Positions 54,089-63,176 of a DNA stretch of 64,000 nucleotides are shown piece by piece; positions within the stretch are counted from its first letter, which is position 1, and every line of letters starts with the position of its first letter. A model generated the notes under the pieces. The model had not been told where the DNA came from. It did no database searches and saw only the letters and a program-made list of their open reading frames with translations. Location: NCBI GenBank assembly GCA_004144185.1, contig SEFP01000002.1:496001-560000 (forward strand), given 5' to 3'. Position numbers and translations under genes: made by a program. This DNA is from Sphingobacteriales bacterium (lineage in GTDB: Bacteria > Bacteroidota > Bacteroidia > Chitinophagales > Chitinophagaceae).

Positions 54089-56971
54089 TTACTGCTTGAC
54101 CACACGCAGCACTTCGCCGGACGGCAGACGCAGCGCATAGAGGCCGGGTACCCAGCCGCTCAAGTCCAGGGTGACGGATGGTGCCAGCAGGAAGCGAGCG
54201 ACCTCACGGCCCTGGATATCGAGCACGGTGGCAGTGCCGCCATTCAGCGATGGATCTGTATTCGTAACGGTCAGCGATTCCGAAGCCGGCTGTGGAGCCA
54301 GGGTCACGGTGCCACCTCCGGTTGTACCACGGCGCACAAGTGCAACCGGGCTGTAGGACGCTTCACCGTTCTCGGCTGTCACGCGCAGGCGGTAGTACGA
54401 GCTGGTAGCGGGGGCTTCGTCTGTAAAGGAATAGTCGCTGTTTTTGTCACCCTTCACTATACCGATGTCGGTAAAACCGCTGCCGGTGGTGCTGCGTTCA
54501 ATCGTAAAGACGCTGCTCCCGGTGCTGGTTGTGCGCCAGGAAAGCGCATTGCGGCTGCCATCGGGGCGGGCCGTGAAAGCGGTGAGCACGACAGGCAGCG
54601 TAGTCGGCGTCTGCACCGTGTGGGCGAAGAAACCGGAGAAGCCGGTGATCGGGAACGCTACCTCCCAGCGCTGTGCGGTTGCATTGTATGTGACGCTGGT
54701 GGGCGTGATCAGCACGGCAGAGCCGGAGTATGATCCGGGTACGCCTGTGGCCGAGGTACCATGCTGCTGGGTGATGCGCAGGTTGGCCTTATTGTTAGCC
54801 GCATCACTGCCGTCGACCGGCAGCGACGGGTATGCGCCGCGCACCGCGTTGTATGCGGTAAACTCGGCCTGGGTAAAGTAGAGAGTGACCGTAGCGGTGG
54901 CTGTGGCCGCGTTAGTGGCCGGGGTGATGTCGTAGGTGCGTTGCACATAGGGCTGACCGTTGGAAGTGGTGGGGACAGCTGTCAGCACATTCACTTTGGC
55001 AATCACCGATCCGGAAACCGGCGCCGCTCCGCTGGCGAGCAGACCCGCAATCGTGTTGCCGCAATCGGTGTAGTAGGTAGTGGCGTTGGCCGTCGGGGTG
55101 CCGCTCACCGCCGTAGTTGCCGAGGGTAGCGTGGTGGGGGCTATTGTGCTGATGCCTTGTGCCTCATACGCACCGATATCGACCGTACCCTGGTGAGGGT
55201 TGCCGATGGCATCGAGGACCTCAGGTCCAGTAGGGCCGGGGCCCGCGTCTTTGGCCACTGAACTGCAGCTGATGCGAAGCCCGTCGTCAGCGGTGAGCCA
55301 CCGGCCGTCAGGCCCGGCGGGAGTTGCCGTATCGACCAGACCGGGGTTAGCCCCATTGTTGTTCGTAACGGCCATAGTGTCGTAATAGTTGGTAGCGTTG
55401 CTGCTGTTGTAGTCGCGGATGATGCTATTGAAGACAGCGACTGTAGGGTATCCGTTGGGGTCGTTCGCCTTCACCAGAAGCTCCTCCTTGTTGGCATTGG
55501 CTGCTGGGTTGTATGTCCTGTTGTTGTACAGGAGGCAGTTGGATATAGTATTGTGGCTGAAGTTGCTATTGTCGATATAAATCCCGCCACCGGTGGAGGC
55601 GGTATTCCCATAGAAGGTGCAGTATATGATTCTCGCAAAGAGATTATATCTATTGGCGTACGTGTAGATACCTCCGCCACCAGTATAGATAGAGGTATCC
55701 CTACAGGTATTACCACTGAAGACGCAGGCGTTGATATCGGAGAAAGAGCAAAAGGTGTTGCACAGCCCTCCGCCGGAGCCATTGAAACCACCATTACTGC
55801 CAACGGTGCTATCAGTGCAGGTATTATTAGTGAAGGCACATTGGGTGATCGTGTGTTGGGTGGCGTCGTTGCACACGCCGCCGCCGCGTAGAGTAGCACT
55901 GTTGCCACTGATGATGCAGTTGGTAAGATAAGCGCCCAGGCAGCCAGTATTGTACATGCCCCCGCCGGTTAAGCTAGTGTTGCCACTGATGGTGCTATTA
56001 GTGACCCTGACTTCGCCGCGAGTATTATACATGCCCCCACCGGTTAAGCTAGTGTTGCCACTGATGGTACTATTAGTGACCGTAAGGAAGAAGCTGCCTG
56101 TACTGTACATGCCCCCGTTCCCGGTGTTGCCACTGATGGTACTATTAGTGACCGTAATGATGAAGCCGCTGGTATTCCGGCAGTCATTGTATATCCCCCC
56201 GCCCCCAACGGGTCCCCCGGTTCCAGTGTTACCGCTGATGGTGCTATTGGTGATTGCAAGGCCGGTGTTGAGGCTGTATATGCCCGTGCCATTGGTGTTG
56301 CCACTGATGGTGCAGTTGGTGACCGTAATTCTTCCGCCATTGCTGGGCGCGTTCGGGTTATTGGTATTAGCCGGGTTTTCGCCGTTGTTGCGCATGCCCG
56401 GTCCATTGGTATTGGCCGTAAAGATGCAGTTGTTGATTGTAGGGCTGCTAGTACGGTTGTACATCCCTTCACCTGGGTAGAAGCTGTTACCGATGTAGTA
56501 GCCAGCACCGCGGGTCACCGTAAAGCCGTCGATCACACAAGAGGCCAATCGCCCTACAGTGCGGAGTACTGTAGTCGCATCGCCGGGTGTTGCTGTACCG
56601 CTGTTGTCAAGATCCCCGCTCAGGATGGTGACGTTGGCGGCCGGGTTCCGCTGGCTTGCGGCCGTTTCGGTACCGGCAAAGCCCCCGTATAGTTTGATGT
56701 TACGGAAGGATATGTCGAAGACGCATTCACTTGAGTTGGCAGGTACGCCGCCGTTGGTATCGAGGGTGGGCAGGTAGGTACCGGCCTTTACCCAGACCTC
56801 GTCGACGTTGGAGGTTGCACTGTAGATAGCTTCCTGCAGGTCGCGTTTGGCGGCCGCCCAGGATCTGCCGTTGCCGGTGTTGTCAGGCTTGGAGCCGTCT
56901 ACGTAATACACCGTGGCACGGGCCGAAAGAACGCTCAGGAACAGCGCGGTTACAAGTAACAGTCGTTGCAT
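54089..56971 (-). CDS. Right-handed beta-helix surface protein with T9SS type A sorting domain
   Basis: 960 residues. Signal peptide about 1-19. After an N-terminal YVDGSKPDNTGNGRSWAAAKRDLQEAI segment, typical of choice-of-anchor/Pmp-like proteins, comes a beta-helix with repeated TNSTISGNT(G/S) and GGGMYNT units (about residues 160-400). A large beta-sandwich region and a T9SS type A domain (VTLAPQPASESLTVTNTD to the end, GLYALRLPSGEVLR) follow. It should be anchored on or released from the cell surface. No TTCCGGAA falls within its 2.9 kb. Confidence 0.88.
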   Translation of the reverse strand: MQRLLLVTALFLSVLSARATVYYVDGSKPDNTGNGRSWAAAKRDLQEAIYSATSNVDEVWVKAGTYLPTLDTNGGVPANSSECVFDISFRNIKLYGGFAGTETAASQRNPAANVTILSGDLDNSGTATPGDATTVLRTVGRLASCVIDGFTVTRGAGYYIGNSFYPGEGMYNRTSSPTINNCIFTANTNGPGMRNNGENPANTNNPNAPSNGGRITVTNCTISGNTNGTGIYSLNTGLAITNSTISGNTGTGGPVGGGGIYNDCRNTSGFIITVTNSTISGNTGNGGMYSTGSFFLTVTNSTISGNTSLTGGGMYNTRGEVRVTNSTISGNTSLTGGGMYNTGCLGAYLTNCIISGNSATLRGGGVCNDATQHTITQCAFTNNTCTDSTVGSNGGFNGSGGGLCNTFCSFSDINACVFSGNTCRDTSIYTGGGGIYTYANRYNLFARIIYCTFYGNTASTGGGIYIDNSNFSHNTISNCLLYNNRTYNPAANANKEELLVKANDPNGYPTVAVFNSIIRDYNSSNATNYYDTMAVTNNNGANPGLVDTATPAGPDGRWLTADDGLRISCSSVAKDAGPGPTGPEVLDAIGNPHQGTVDIGAYEAQGISTIAPTTLPSATTAVSGTPTANATTYYTDCGNTIAGLLASGAAPVSGSVIAKVNVLTAVPTTSNGQPYVQRTYDITPATNAATATATVTLYFTQAEFTAYNAVRGAYPSLPVDGSDAANNKANLRITQQHGTSATGVPGSYSGSAVLITPTSVTYNATAQRWEVAFPITGFSGFFAHTVQTPTTLPVVLTAFTARPDGSRNALSWRTTSTGSSVFTIERSTTGSGFTDIGIVKGDKNSDYSFTDEAPATSSYYRLRVTAENGEASYSPVALVRRGTTGGGTVTLAPQPASESLTVTNTDPSLNGGTATVLDIQGREVARFLLAPSVTLDLSGWVPGLYALRLPSGEVLRVVKQ
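55955..56310. repeat. Tandem repeat coding beta-helix rungs
   Basis: Units with GCCACTGATGGT and ACTATTAGTGACC recur about every 70-80 bases, two neighbours sharing more than 25 identical bases (near 55972 and 56044). They code the TNSTISGNT rungs of the beta-helix gene on the minus strand. Confidence 0.75.
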
Positions 56972-57651
56972 GTGGGGAGACTATTGGATAATGGAAGTGA
57001 GAGGAAAGGAGAAAACGACCCGCGCTGCACTGGAACAGCTATCCGGGTGTAGCCAGGGGAATTATCTACAGGCAAAGGTCCACGCTCGCCTCCACCCCGC
57101 CTATAGGGGGTACCCCCTAATTTATATCATGAGACGCCGGAATTCGAACCCAACTAAACCGGCTATCCACTCCGGGCAGTTTTGATACAATTGAGTTCGA
57201 ACGACAGGCCCCGCTCTAGGAGCGGGTTTTAGAAAATGCAGAGGGGACGGGATGCCAATCGAACCACTTAAGCGTTTATTCGATTGGATTCAAGCCTTAA
57301 AGTCGCTTGGTGATGCTGCTGTTTTAAACGAAGTCTAGATCGCTTGCAAACATTAAATGCTTTTTTACTTTCACTATGTACAATCGAACGCACCGAAAGA
57401 GTTTATTGAACGCCTTTTCTCCGTGCTTTTGTAGAACTCCTTTTTAGATATATAAATAATAATTTTTAACTCTCAGAATCCATATAGTAGAACTTATATT
57501 TTGTGCAGAATTCTCTTAGTGAAAAAAACCAACAAATACAACCCTTTTTAGACGGTCAGAAATTGCTTCTAAAACCAATTTCTGACGTGTTATTATACCT
57601 TTTATAAGGTGCTTAATGATTTTAGGTTTGCCTTTATAAAACCTATCTATT
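56972..57651. other. Intergenic boundary region with TTCGAA elements
   Basis: 680 bases linking GC-rich and AT-rich DNA. Three stretches with TTCGAA or ATCGAACC (about 57139, 57194, 57258) look like tRNA 3'-end T-arm pieces on the minus strand but have no complete cloverleaf. A hairpin terminator (57210-57230) lies between them. From about 57300 the sequence is AT-rich with no gene until 57652. Confidence 0.4.
57210..57230 (+). terminator. Hairpin terminator at the GC/AT boundary
   Basis: CCCGCTC and GAGCGGG pair around TAG, followed by TTTT. No gene is known upstream on the plus strand within 600 bases, so its origin is unclear. Confidence 0.55.
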
Positions 57652-58191
57652 ATGCGACATTCTATTTTGATTACAATCTCTCTTCTTCTAACCACTCTGC
57701 TTGTCAGTGCATGTAAGAAGGATTCCGAAACAGTTGTTACACCAACATTAGTAACAACACCAAATGATGGTTCCTACCATCCAGTCAATTTTACCTCATC
57801 CAAAACTCTAGCCCGTTATGCTAGTGAGCATTACTCTCAATCAATTTCCATTGGTGCAGCTAATGAGATGATCAGCAGCTACCTTTCCAGTGTTCAATTC
57901 CCTACGCAGGACACCGCAATCCGTTCTTTTGCGTTTGATGCTGACACACTTCGGAGTTACCTCGCAGATACCTCCATTAAGACCATTCGGTTTCACATGG
58001 CTCATACTCCCACGCAGATTCGATCAGCTCCTGGCGTATATGCAGGTTACAATCCTCAAGCACTGACAATGATAATTGTAGGGTACAGTGAGAACGACGT
58101 GTTGATTAAAAACAAGCACAACGGCGTTTATGAACACCTTTATCCATGTCCCCATCAATGCAGTGGGCCAACAACGGGCTTGCTTCAATAA
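57652..58191 (+). CDS. Lipoprotein, first gene of a two-component operon
   Basis: 179 residues with a lipobox signal (LLTTLLVSAC then KKDSETVV). The mature protein has no known motif; the C-terminus carries a Cys-containing YPCPHQCSG. It sits 6 bases before a membrane-protein gene, which overlaps a histidine kinase gene; a response regulator follows. A role as signal receptor or ligand carrier for that kinase is inferred from position only. AT-rich codon use. Confidence 0.65.
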   Translation: MRHSILITISLLLTTLLVSACKKDSETVVTPTLVTTPNDGSYHPVNFTSSKTLARYASEHYSQSISIGAANEMISSYLSSVQFPTQDTAIRSFAFDADTLRSYLADTSIKTIRFHMAHTPTQIRSAPGVYAGYNPQALTMIIVGYSENDVLIKNKHNGVYEHLYPCPHQCSGPTTGLLQ

Positions 58192-58197
58192 TAACAT

Positions 58198-58839
58198 GTG
58201 AAAGCGATTGATTTTATCCTTTTTGGGGTACTCTTTTTTGGGGCGATAGTTGCGATAATCCGTTTTAGAACTTTAGACTATAAAGAACGGATTATTGCAG
58301 CTCTTTTGATTCTAACTTTCCCACAGGTGTTTGTCTGTTATATATTCTCTCAGCATAACTGGAATAACATCTACATCATACAATGGTATAGTCTACTGGA
58401 GTTTTTCTTAATTATGCTTTATTACTATAAATTGTTCTCCCGAGGGATATACAAGAAAGTCCCTTTAACCTTGACTTTAATGGGTATTGCATGGTTTACA
58501 ATTACTCTATTCTCTAATAAGAATACTTCTAATGGCCTCTCATTTATTTTATTTGAAGCGCTAGCAATTATCATAGCTGGTTGCTTCTATTTTATTGGTT
58601 TACTACTTGAAAAGGACATAAATATAACCCTATTACCAAGTTTTTGGGTTACGATTTCAATGCTATTTTATTGGACAACTACCTATACCCGGGATGGATT
58701 GTTGATTTTTTATGATCGTGTATCAATTCAATTTCTAAGTAGCTTAGAGTACTTCTTTATATCAATAAATATAGGTTTCTATCTTTCTTTATCACTGATA
58801 ATTCTTAACCACAAGAAGATCAAAGGCGTTTATGGATAG
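58198..58839 (+). CDS. Polytopic membrane protein of unknown function
   Basis: 213 residues from GTG 58198. About seven hydrophobic segments, for example FILFGVLFFGAIVAIIRF, ILTFPQVFVCYIF, YSLLEFFLIMLYYYKLF and LFEALAIIIAGCFYFIGLLL. No motif known. It overlaps the kinase gene by 8 bases, so the pair is translationally coupled. It may be the sensory partner of that kinase, which itself has only one helix. Confidence 0.7.
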   Translation: MKAIDFILFGVLFFGAIVAIIRFRTLDYKERIIAALLILTFPQVFVCYIFSQHNWNNIYIIQWYSLLEFFLIMLYYYKLFSRGIYKKVPLTLTLMGIAWFTITLFSNKNTSNGLSFILFEALAIIIAGCFYFIGLLLEKDINITLLPSFWVTISMLFYWTTTYTRDGLLIFYDRVSIQFLSSLEYFFISINIGFYLSLSLIILNHKKIKGVYG

Positions 58840-59617
58840 TATTGATCTGACAGTTTTTCTGTTAATAGGTACCATGCTTATCGTGATATTAGCAGTATTG
58901 TTAGTTATAATTCTGGTTGTTACAACTCGCCGCCAAGTCAAATCCCAATTGGAAAAGCAGCGTATGAAACTTGAATTTGATGAAGAGATGCTTCATACCC
59001 GGATTGAAGTCCAAGAACAAGCATTGTCTAACTTTTCAGGAGAAATACATGACGGCATTGGTCAAGAACTAAGTATGCTTCGACTTCAGATGGATCGGCT
59101 AGAGGGTCACATCAACACTGAGAAAGGCCAACACATGCTACAGGAACAACAAAGTGTCTTGAAAAACACCATCAAAAACCTCCGACTGCTTAGTCACAGT
59201 CTCAACACCAATTTGATCTTACAAAAAGGTCTGGAGCAAGCCCTTGAAACAGAAGTGATCCGCCTTCAGAACTTTACATCCTTAGATTGCAACCTAATAA
59301 TTGAGGGTGATTATGTAACCCTCAATAAAGAAAAGGAACTATTAATTTTTCGAATCTTTCAGGAAAGTATTCAGAATGTTATCAAACACGCTGAAGCTAC
59401 CCAGATTAGTGTTACGTTGTGCTATAATAAAGAAGATATGATTATTTCCATACGCGACAATGGCAGAGGGTTTATTGCTGCTGAAAGCGATTCTTCAACT
59501 CACCAAATAGGCCTGTCAAATATGCGTCGCCGTGCTGAATTGCTGAAAGGTAGAATCTTCTTTCAATCCAGTATTGATCAAGGGACTATTATTCAACTTG
59601 AGGTTCCTAATAAATAG
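58832..59617 (+). CDS. Histidine kinase, NarL-family type (HisKA_3)
   Basis: 261 residues. One N-terminal helix (about 8-30, VFLLIGTMLIVILAVLLVIIL), a coiled region, then the H-box SGEIHDGIGQELSMLRLQ (His73) and an ATPase domain with RIFQESIQNVIKHA, ISIRDNGRGF and IGLSNMRRRAELLKG. It phosphorylates the response regulator downstream (59656). No extracellular sensor domain, which points to the membrane protein upstream as sensor. Confidence 0.92.
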   Translation: MDSIDLTVFLLIGTMLIVILAVLLVIILVVTTRRQVKSQLEKQRMKLEFDEEMLHTRIEVQEQALSNFSGEIHDGIGQELSMLRLQMDRLEGHINTEKGQHMLQEQQSVLKNTIKNLRLLSHSLNTNLILQKGLEQALETEVIRLQNFTSLDCNLIIEGDYVTLNKEKELLIFRIFQESIQNVIKHAEATQISVTLCYNKEDMIISIRDNGRGFIAAESDSSTHQIGLSNMRRRAELLKGRIFFQSSIDQGTIIQLEVPNK

Positions 59618-59655
59618 TTTTCTCTCCACCCCTCCACCCGCTCACAAACTCAAGC

Positions 59656-60318
59656 ATGTCTAATTCTCAAACAAAAATTACTGTTGCGCTGGTTGATGAC
59701 CACACGATGTTCCGGAAAGGCATGGCGCTTATGATCGACGACGAGGCCGATATGAAAGTGGTAGTTGAAGCAAGTAACGGATTGGAATTATTGAATGCAC
59801 TTGAAGTCTTAAAATCACCTCCCGACGTATGCATCTTAGATGTCAATATGCCCAAGATGAACGGTCAACAAACCATCGTACAGCTGAGAAAAAATCATCC
59901 TGATATAAAGGTGCTTATTTTATCTATGATAGACCATGAGCACATCATAATAGAAATGTTACGGCAAGGAGCTGGCGGATACATGCTCAAAGAGTATGAG
60001 CCTTCGGAAATGAAAAGGGCTATTCGAAGCATTAACGAAGAGGGCTATTACTATAACAGTCTTGTATCCGGACGCATGATGAGCTGGTTTAGAAAAGATG
60101 GGAAGCCTGTTGAAATACTAACTGACAGAGAGCGGGACTTTTTGAAATGGTGTGTTTCAGATTTGGTTTACAAGGAAATCGCAGATAAGATGAGCTTAAA
60201 CCTGCGGGTAATTCACAGTATACGTGACCAACTGTTTGATAAACTCAGCCTTAATACTCGAATTGGACTGGTATTATACGCCTTAAGAGTAGGTATTGCA
60301 GATGTCAACACTATCTAG
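59656..60318 (+). CDS. Response regulator, NarL/LuxR type
   Basis: 220 residues. Receiver domain with VALVDDHTMFRKGMALM, the phospho-accepting Asp in CILDVNMPKMNG (Asp62), and a LuxR-type HTH (LTDRERDFLKWCVSDLVYKEIADKMSLNLRVI). Partner of the kinase ending 38 bases upstream. It contains one of the two TTCCGGAA copies in the AT-rich segment (59710). The HTH is slightly unusual in having VSDLVYKEIADKM in place of a canonical LuxR GxSNKEIA pattern. Confidence 0.92.
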   Translation: MSNSQTKITVALVDDHTMFRKGMALMIDDEADMKVVVEASNGLELLNALEVLKSPPDVCILDVNMPKMNGQQTIVQLRKNHPDIKVLILSMIDHEHIIIEMLRQGAGGYMLKEYEPSEMKRAIRSINEEGYYYNSLVSGRMMSWFRKDGKPVEILTDRERDFLKWCVSDLVYKEIADKMSLNLRVIHSIRDQLFDKLSLNTRIGLVLYALRVGIADVNTI

Positions 60319-61296
60319 GTGAACCTTTGCAATAATAACCAGTTATTTTTCATCCATACCTTCTTCGGTTACAGAAAAGCGCAGTTAACGCTGGGCGCCT
60401 TATCACCTTTGACGTGGTTGAAGAAACGTTTCTAAATAGTTTTGAGATTTTCATACACTAAAAGTCAACTTTTGAGTATTCTATCAGCCTAAATACGCAT
60501 AAATCATTGAGATTTTTCTTCTATTATTTACGCGAGCGGTCGTTAAATGCAGCTTAAATGATGACTTTATTGAACAATCGATTCCAATTAGGTACCCAAC
60601 CAGAAAGAGCACTTTTTCATAGCACACATTTTGCGTCAAAAACCGCCCAGGTAAGTTGGTGTAGCCCAATAATGCCTTACTGTTTTTAATAAAACCTTCT
60701 TTTTTGCAGATTTTGATTTCCATCTTCCGGAACAAAATGGTACCGTGTGAGGTCTATGTATAGAAAACGACGCCAGTTTCGGATTTATATCCAAATTTTG
60801 TCGCAAAATCCGTTGTTCTGCGGATAACTTAGTTACAAATACCCTGAAAATGCATTTTCCTTGTCGAATTGTATAAGGGAAATAAGAAAAGCTTTTTTAT
60901 GTAGAAAAATTATATTATTTGCTTTGAAAGTGTAGGTTCTATGTAAGAAATATGCGGCTTTTACGTTAGAAAATGCGGGTATTATACAAATAAAGAGCGC
61001 ATTGAGATGATAAGAACCTAATCACACAGTCGAAAATAATTACTTGCGGGTGAAGCGATTCTTTTTGCTCATCCGATACAAGCAAACAGCGGTCATCACC
61101 CGATTACTATAGATTCAGTCAGAAAAATCTTGTACACATATTAAAAATTGCCTTATGCACCTGACTATTTTATCAACAGTCTGAGTTGAATGTAGAGTCA
61201 GGTCTTGAGCCCTATTCACTAACTACCAACTTGGATATAAAAAACCCCCGTAAGGGTTCTTACGGGGGTTTTTTATATCTTGGCAGATCAATCATT
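60319..61296. other. AT-rich non-coding stretch of about 1 kb
   Basis: 978 bases with no credible ORF; the small frame at 60484-60735 lacks a domain and a signal. One TTCCGGAA (60725). A long hairpin terminator ends the region (61234-61279). Confidence 0.45.
61234..61279 (-). terminator. Very strong hairpin terminator of the second lipoprotein
   Basis: A perfect 21-bp stem (GATATAAAAAACCCCCGTAAG with its complement at the other side) with a 4-base loop and T/A-rich flanks. Confidence 0.85.
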
Positions 61297-62319
61297 TTAG
61301 TGATTCCAGGTATAGGAAGCGTAGCCACCATAGTTCACCTCAAAGAACCCTGGGAACTTGGTGCTGTAGTAGCAGAGCTGAGGAGTAGCTACTCCTCCGT
61401 ACCATACCATGGTCCGGGTCAGGTAAAGCTGACCGCTATTAGTCTGCGTGTAAACTGGTTCGTTGCGTGGTGCCGGAGGTAGGTTGATGAACTTTGCAAG
61501 TCCTTCCCAACCACTTGTAGCCTTGAACCACTGTGGGCTCGTGTTATTAACCCAACCTGCAAAACGGGTATCCTTCTGCATCTTTAGGCGATAACCGCAA
61601 GACGAGTAAACTCCCCACCAAGAATTCCACTTAGTAACGACCCAACGTACTCTACGTCCGTTGTGCTGAGGAAAATCGTTACCATTGTTTAGCTTGTAGA
61701 TCTCCCGGTTATTGTCGAACCAGTTACAGTTGCCTTCAGGTGTATTACCAGCAGCAGTCATTTTCCGTACGCCGGCCAAATTCAGATAGCTTCCGTCAGC
61801 TATCTGATTCTCGTATGCTTCAGGAACTGCGTAGATGTCGCCGCTGATGGTATAAACATAGATAGAATCATCAATCTGAAGTAAGCCATTGCTGCTCAAT
61901 ACCGTTGCGAAGGCGTAATCAGGAACATCCATCATCCTATGGCTTCTGATCATAGAGTCTGCTGTAATGCCTTGACCATTATTGGCGTTGTTATCAGCTT
62001 GGTCGTAAGCTGCTAGTACACTGGTGAATCCGGTTTGAGCGTTGCTCCAGATAAGGCGATCTGCATCTGTCATGTTCTGGATGTTTTGCATTTGGGCCTC
62101 GAAATCACCACTGGTTGCAAATACGAGTCGTCCGTTTATTACGGATAGAGCGGGACCAGATCTGGAGACGGCAGATAGGTTCATGGCATTCGATTTGTCT
62201 GGCATTTCAGTAGGGGATTCCTTCTTGCAGGAATACACCAGCGTACTGACTGCAAATAGGCTACAGGCGCCAAGCAGAAAGGCTTTCGGGGTGCGAAAAA
62301 AGGTAGTATGCTTCTTCAT
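61297..62319 (-). CDS. Lipoprotein of unknown function
   Basis: 340 residues. The signal peptide ends in STLVYSC (lipobox) and is followed by KKESPTEMPD. A long mature part contains DADRLIWSNAQTGF and, towards the C-terminus, an aromatic, Trp-rich segment (VRWVVTKWNSWWGVYSSCGY, LTRTMVWYGGVATPQL). No known motif; possibly a surface or periplasmic binding protein. It lies in the AT-rich segment, opposite in strand to the two-component operon. Confidence 0.65.
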   Translation of the reverse strand: MKKHTTFFRTPKAFLLGACSLFAVSTLVYSCKKESPTEMPDKSNAMNLSAVSRSGPALSVINGRLVFATSGDFEAQMQNIQNMTDADRLIWSNAQTGFTSVLAAYDQADNNANNGQGITADSMIRSHRMMDVPDYAFATVLSSNGLLQIDDSIYVYTISGDIYAVPEAYENQIADGSYLNLAGVRKMTAAGNTPEGNCNWFDNNREIYKLNNGNDFPQHNGRRVRWVVTKWNSWWGVYSSCGYRLKMQKDTRFAGWVNNTSPQWFKATSGWEGLAKFINLPPAPRNEPVYTQTNSGQLYLTRTMVWYGGVATPQLCYYSTKFPGFFEVNYGGYASYTWNH

Positions 62320-62608
62320 TGGTTAAAATAATGTGAAGCAAAATTGGGGGCACTCCGCTATCCCGTAATCAGCTATGAGAACAGGGAAAGAGTAGTTTTT
62401 TGCACGCCCTATTTACCGCTTAAAAATGCCAAAGCCAGGTTCAATAAACTATCTGTTTAGTGTTGATTTTTAGTAATTGCAAAGCACAAATAGATTTCAA
62501 GGTCTAACCCTTTATTTATTCGTAACTTTTTATATGCAGCAGCCAAATGTGGCCTAATCGCGCTTCGGCAGTGTATCCTACAGGCCGTTATTTTTGACAG
62601 AATGATAA

Positions 62609-62826
62609 AGAGAAACCTACGAGTTAAACAAAGAAGCTATCGAAAAGGCGTTGCGAATAGCCTCTAAGCTCCCGTCGTTATGGGCTTCCAGCCCAATAGA
62701 GCAAAAAGAGCGCTTGCAAAAATTGGTGTTTCCAGAAGGAATTTACTACGATGGCAAAAAAGGGGTAGTTCGAACCGGAAAAGTCAATAGCCTTTTTGCT
62801 CTGGTGTCAGTCGTAGTAAGGCGCTG
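62609..62826 (+). pseudogene. Remnant of a serine-type site-specific recombinase
   Basis: An open stretch reads KEAIEKALRIASKLPSLW, EQKERLQKLVFPEGIYYDG and VRTGKVNSLFAL, the C-terminal end of Bacteroidota recombinase-family proteins. A stop at 62606 lies just before it and the frame fades out after about 62826. The catalytic N-terminal resolvase domain is absent. It lies 54 bases from tRNA-Ser, a classical integration target. Confidence 0.65.
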
Positions 62827-62837
62827 CGGGCAAACGG

Positions 62838-62874
62838 AAAAGGGACCAAACGCTTTTGAAAACGATTGGTCCCT
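62838..62874 (-). terminator. Terminator of tRNA-Ser
   Basis: AGGGACCAA and TTGGTCCCT pair around a 16-base loop; on the minus strand T residues follow. It lies 6 bases beyond the tRNA 3' end. Confidence 0.75.
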
Positions 62875-62879
62875 CTGTG

Positions 62880-62964
62880 CAGAGAGGAAGGGATTCGAAC
62901 CCTCGATACGTTGCCGTATACACGCTTTCCAGGCGAGCCCCTTCAACCACTCGGGCACCTCTCT
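62880..62964 (-). tRNA. tRNA-Ser (anticodon GGA)
   Basis: 85 bases on the minus strand. The acceptor arm AGAGAGG pairs with CCTCTCT. A D arm, an anticodon loop CTGGAAA (GGA), a long variable arm (TATACGGCAACGTAT) typical of tRNA-Ser, and a T loop in GGTTCGAATCC are visible. One mismatch in the anticodon stem. CCA is not encoded. Confidence 0.93.
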
Positions 62965-63122
62965 AAGGAATGGAGCGCGAAAATAAGGTTTTTTGGCAGC
63001 CGCACCAAGAATTGAATGGCTCTTATTTTGACTCGCCCTAGCCAGACAGCCTTTCTCATCGGCATTCCACGGGCTGATCGCATCCGAAACCGGTTTCAGA
63101 GTTTATTGGAGTACTCCAATGA

Positions 63123-63156
63123 AAAAGGCTTCAGACGCATTCGCCTGAAGCCTTTT
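63123..63156 (-). terminator. Terminator of the DUF1015 gene
   Basis: AAAAGGCTTCAG and CTGAAGCCTTTT form a 12-bp stem with a 10-base loop, 21 bases beyond the minus-strand stop. Confidence 0.85.
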
Positions 63157-63176
63157 AGATTATTTTAATCGTTCTT

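Noticed and set aside
53937-54140. 67-codon frame before the beta-helix gene
   Set aside because: It runs through a hairpin terminator and into the 3' end of the opposite gene.
57133-57520. Possible tmRNA (ssrA) ending at 57133 on the minus strand
   Set aside because: The 3' end is tRNA-like, but no tag-peptide frame or matching 5' acceptor half is found upstream.
60484-60735. Possible 83-residue gene on the minus strand in the AT-rich gap
   Set aside because: No signal, domain or -7 box; in AT-rich DNA such a frame is not strong evidence.
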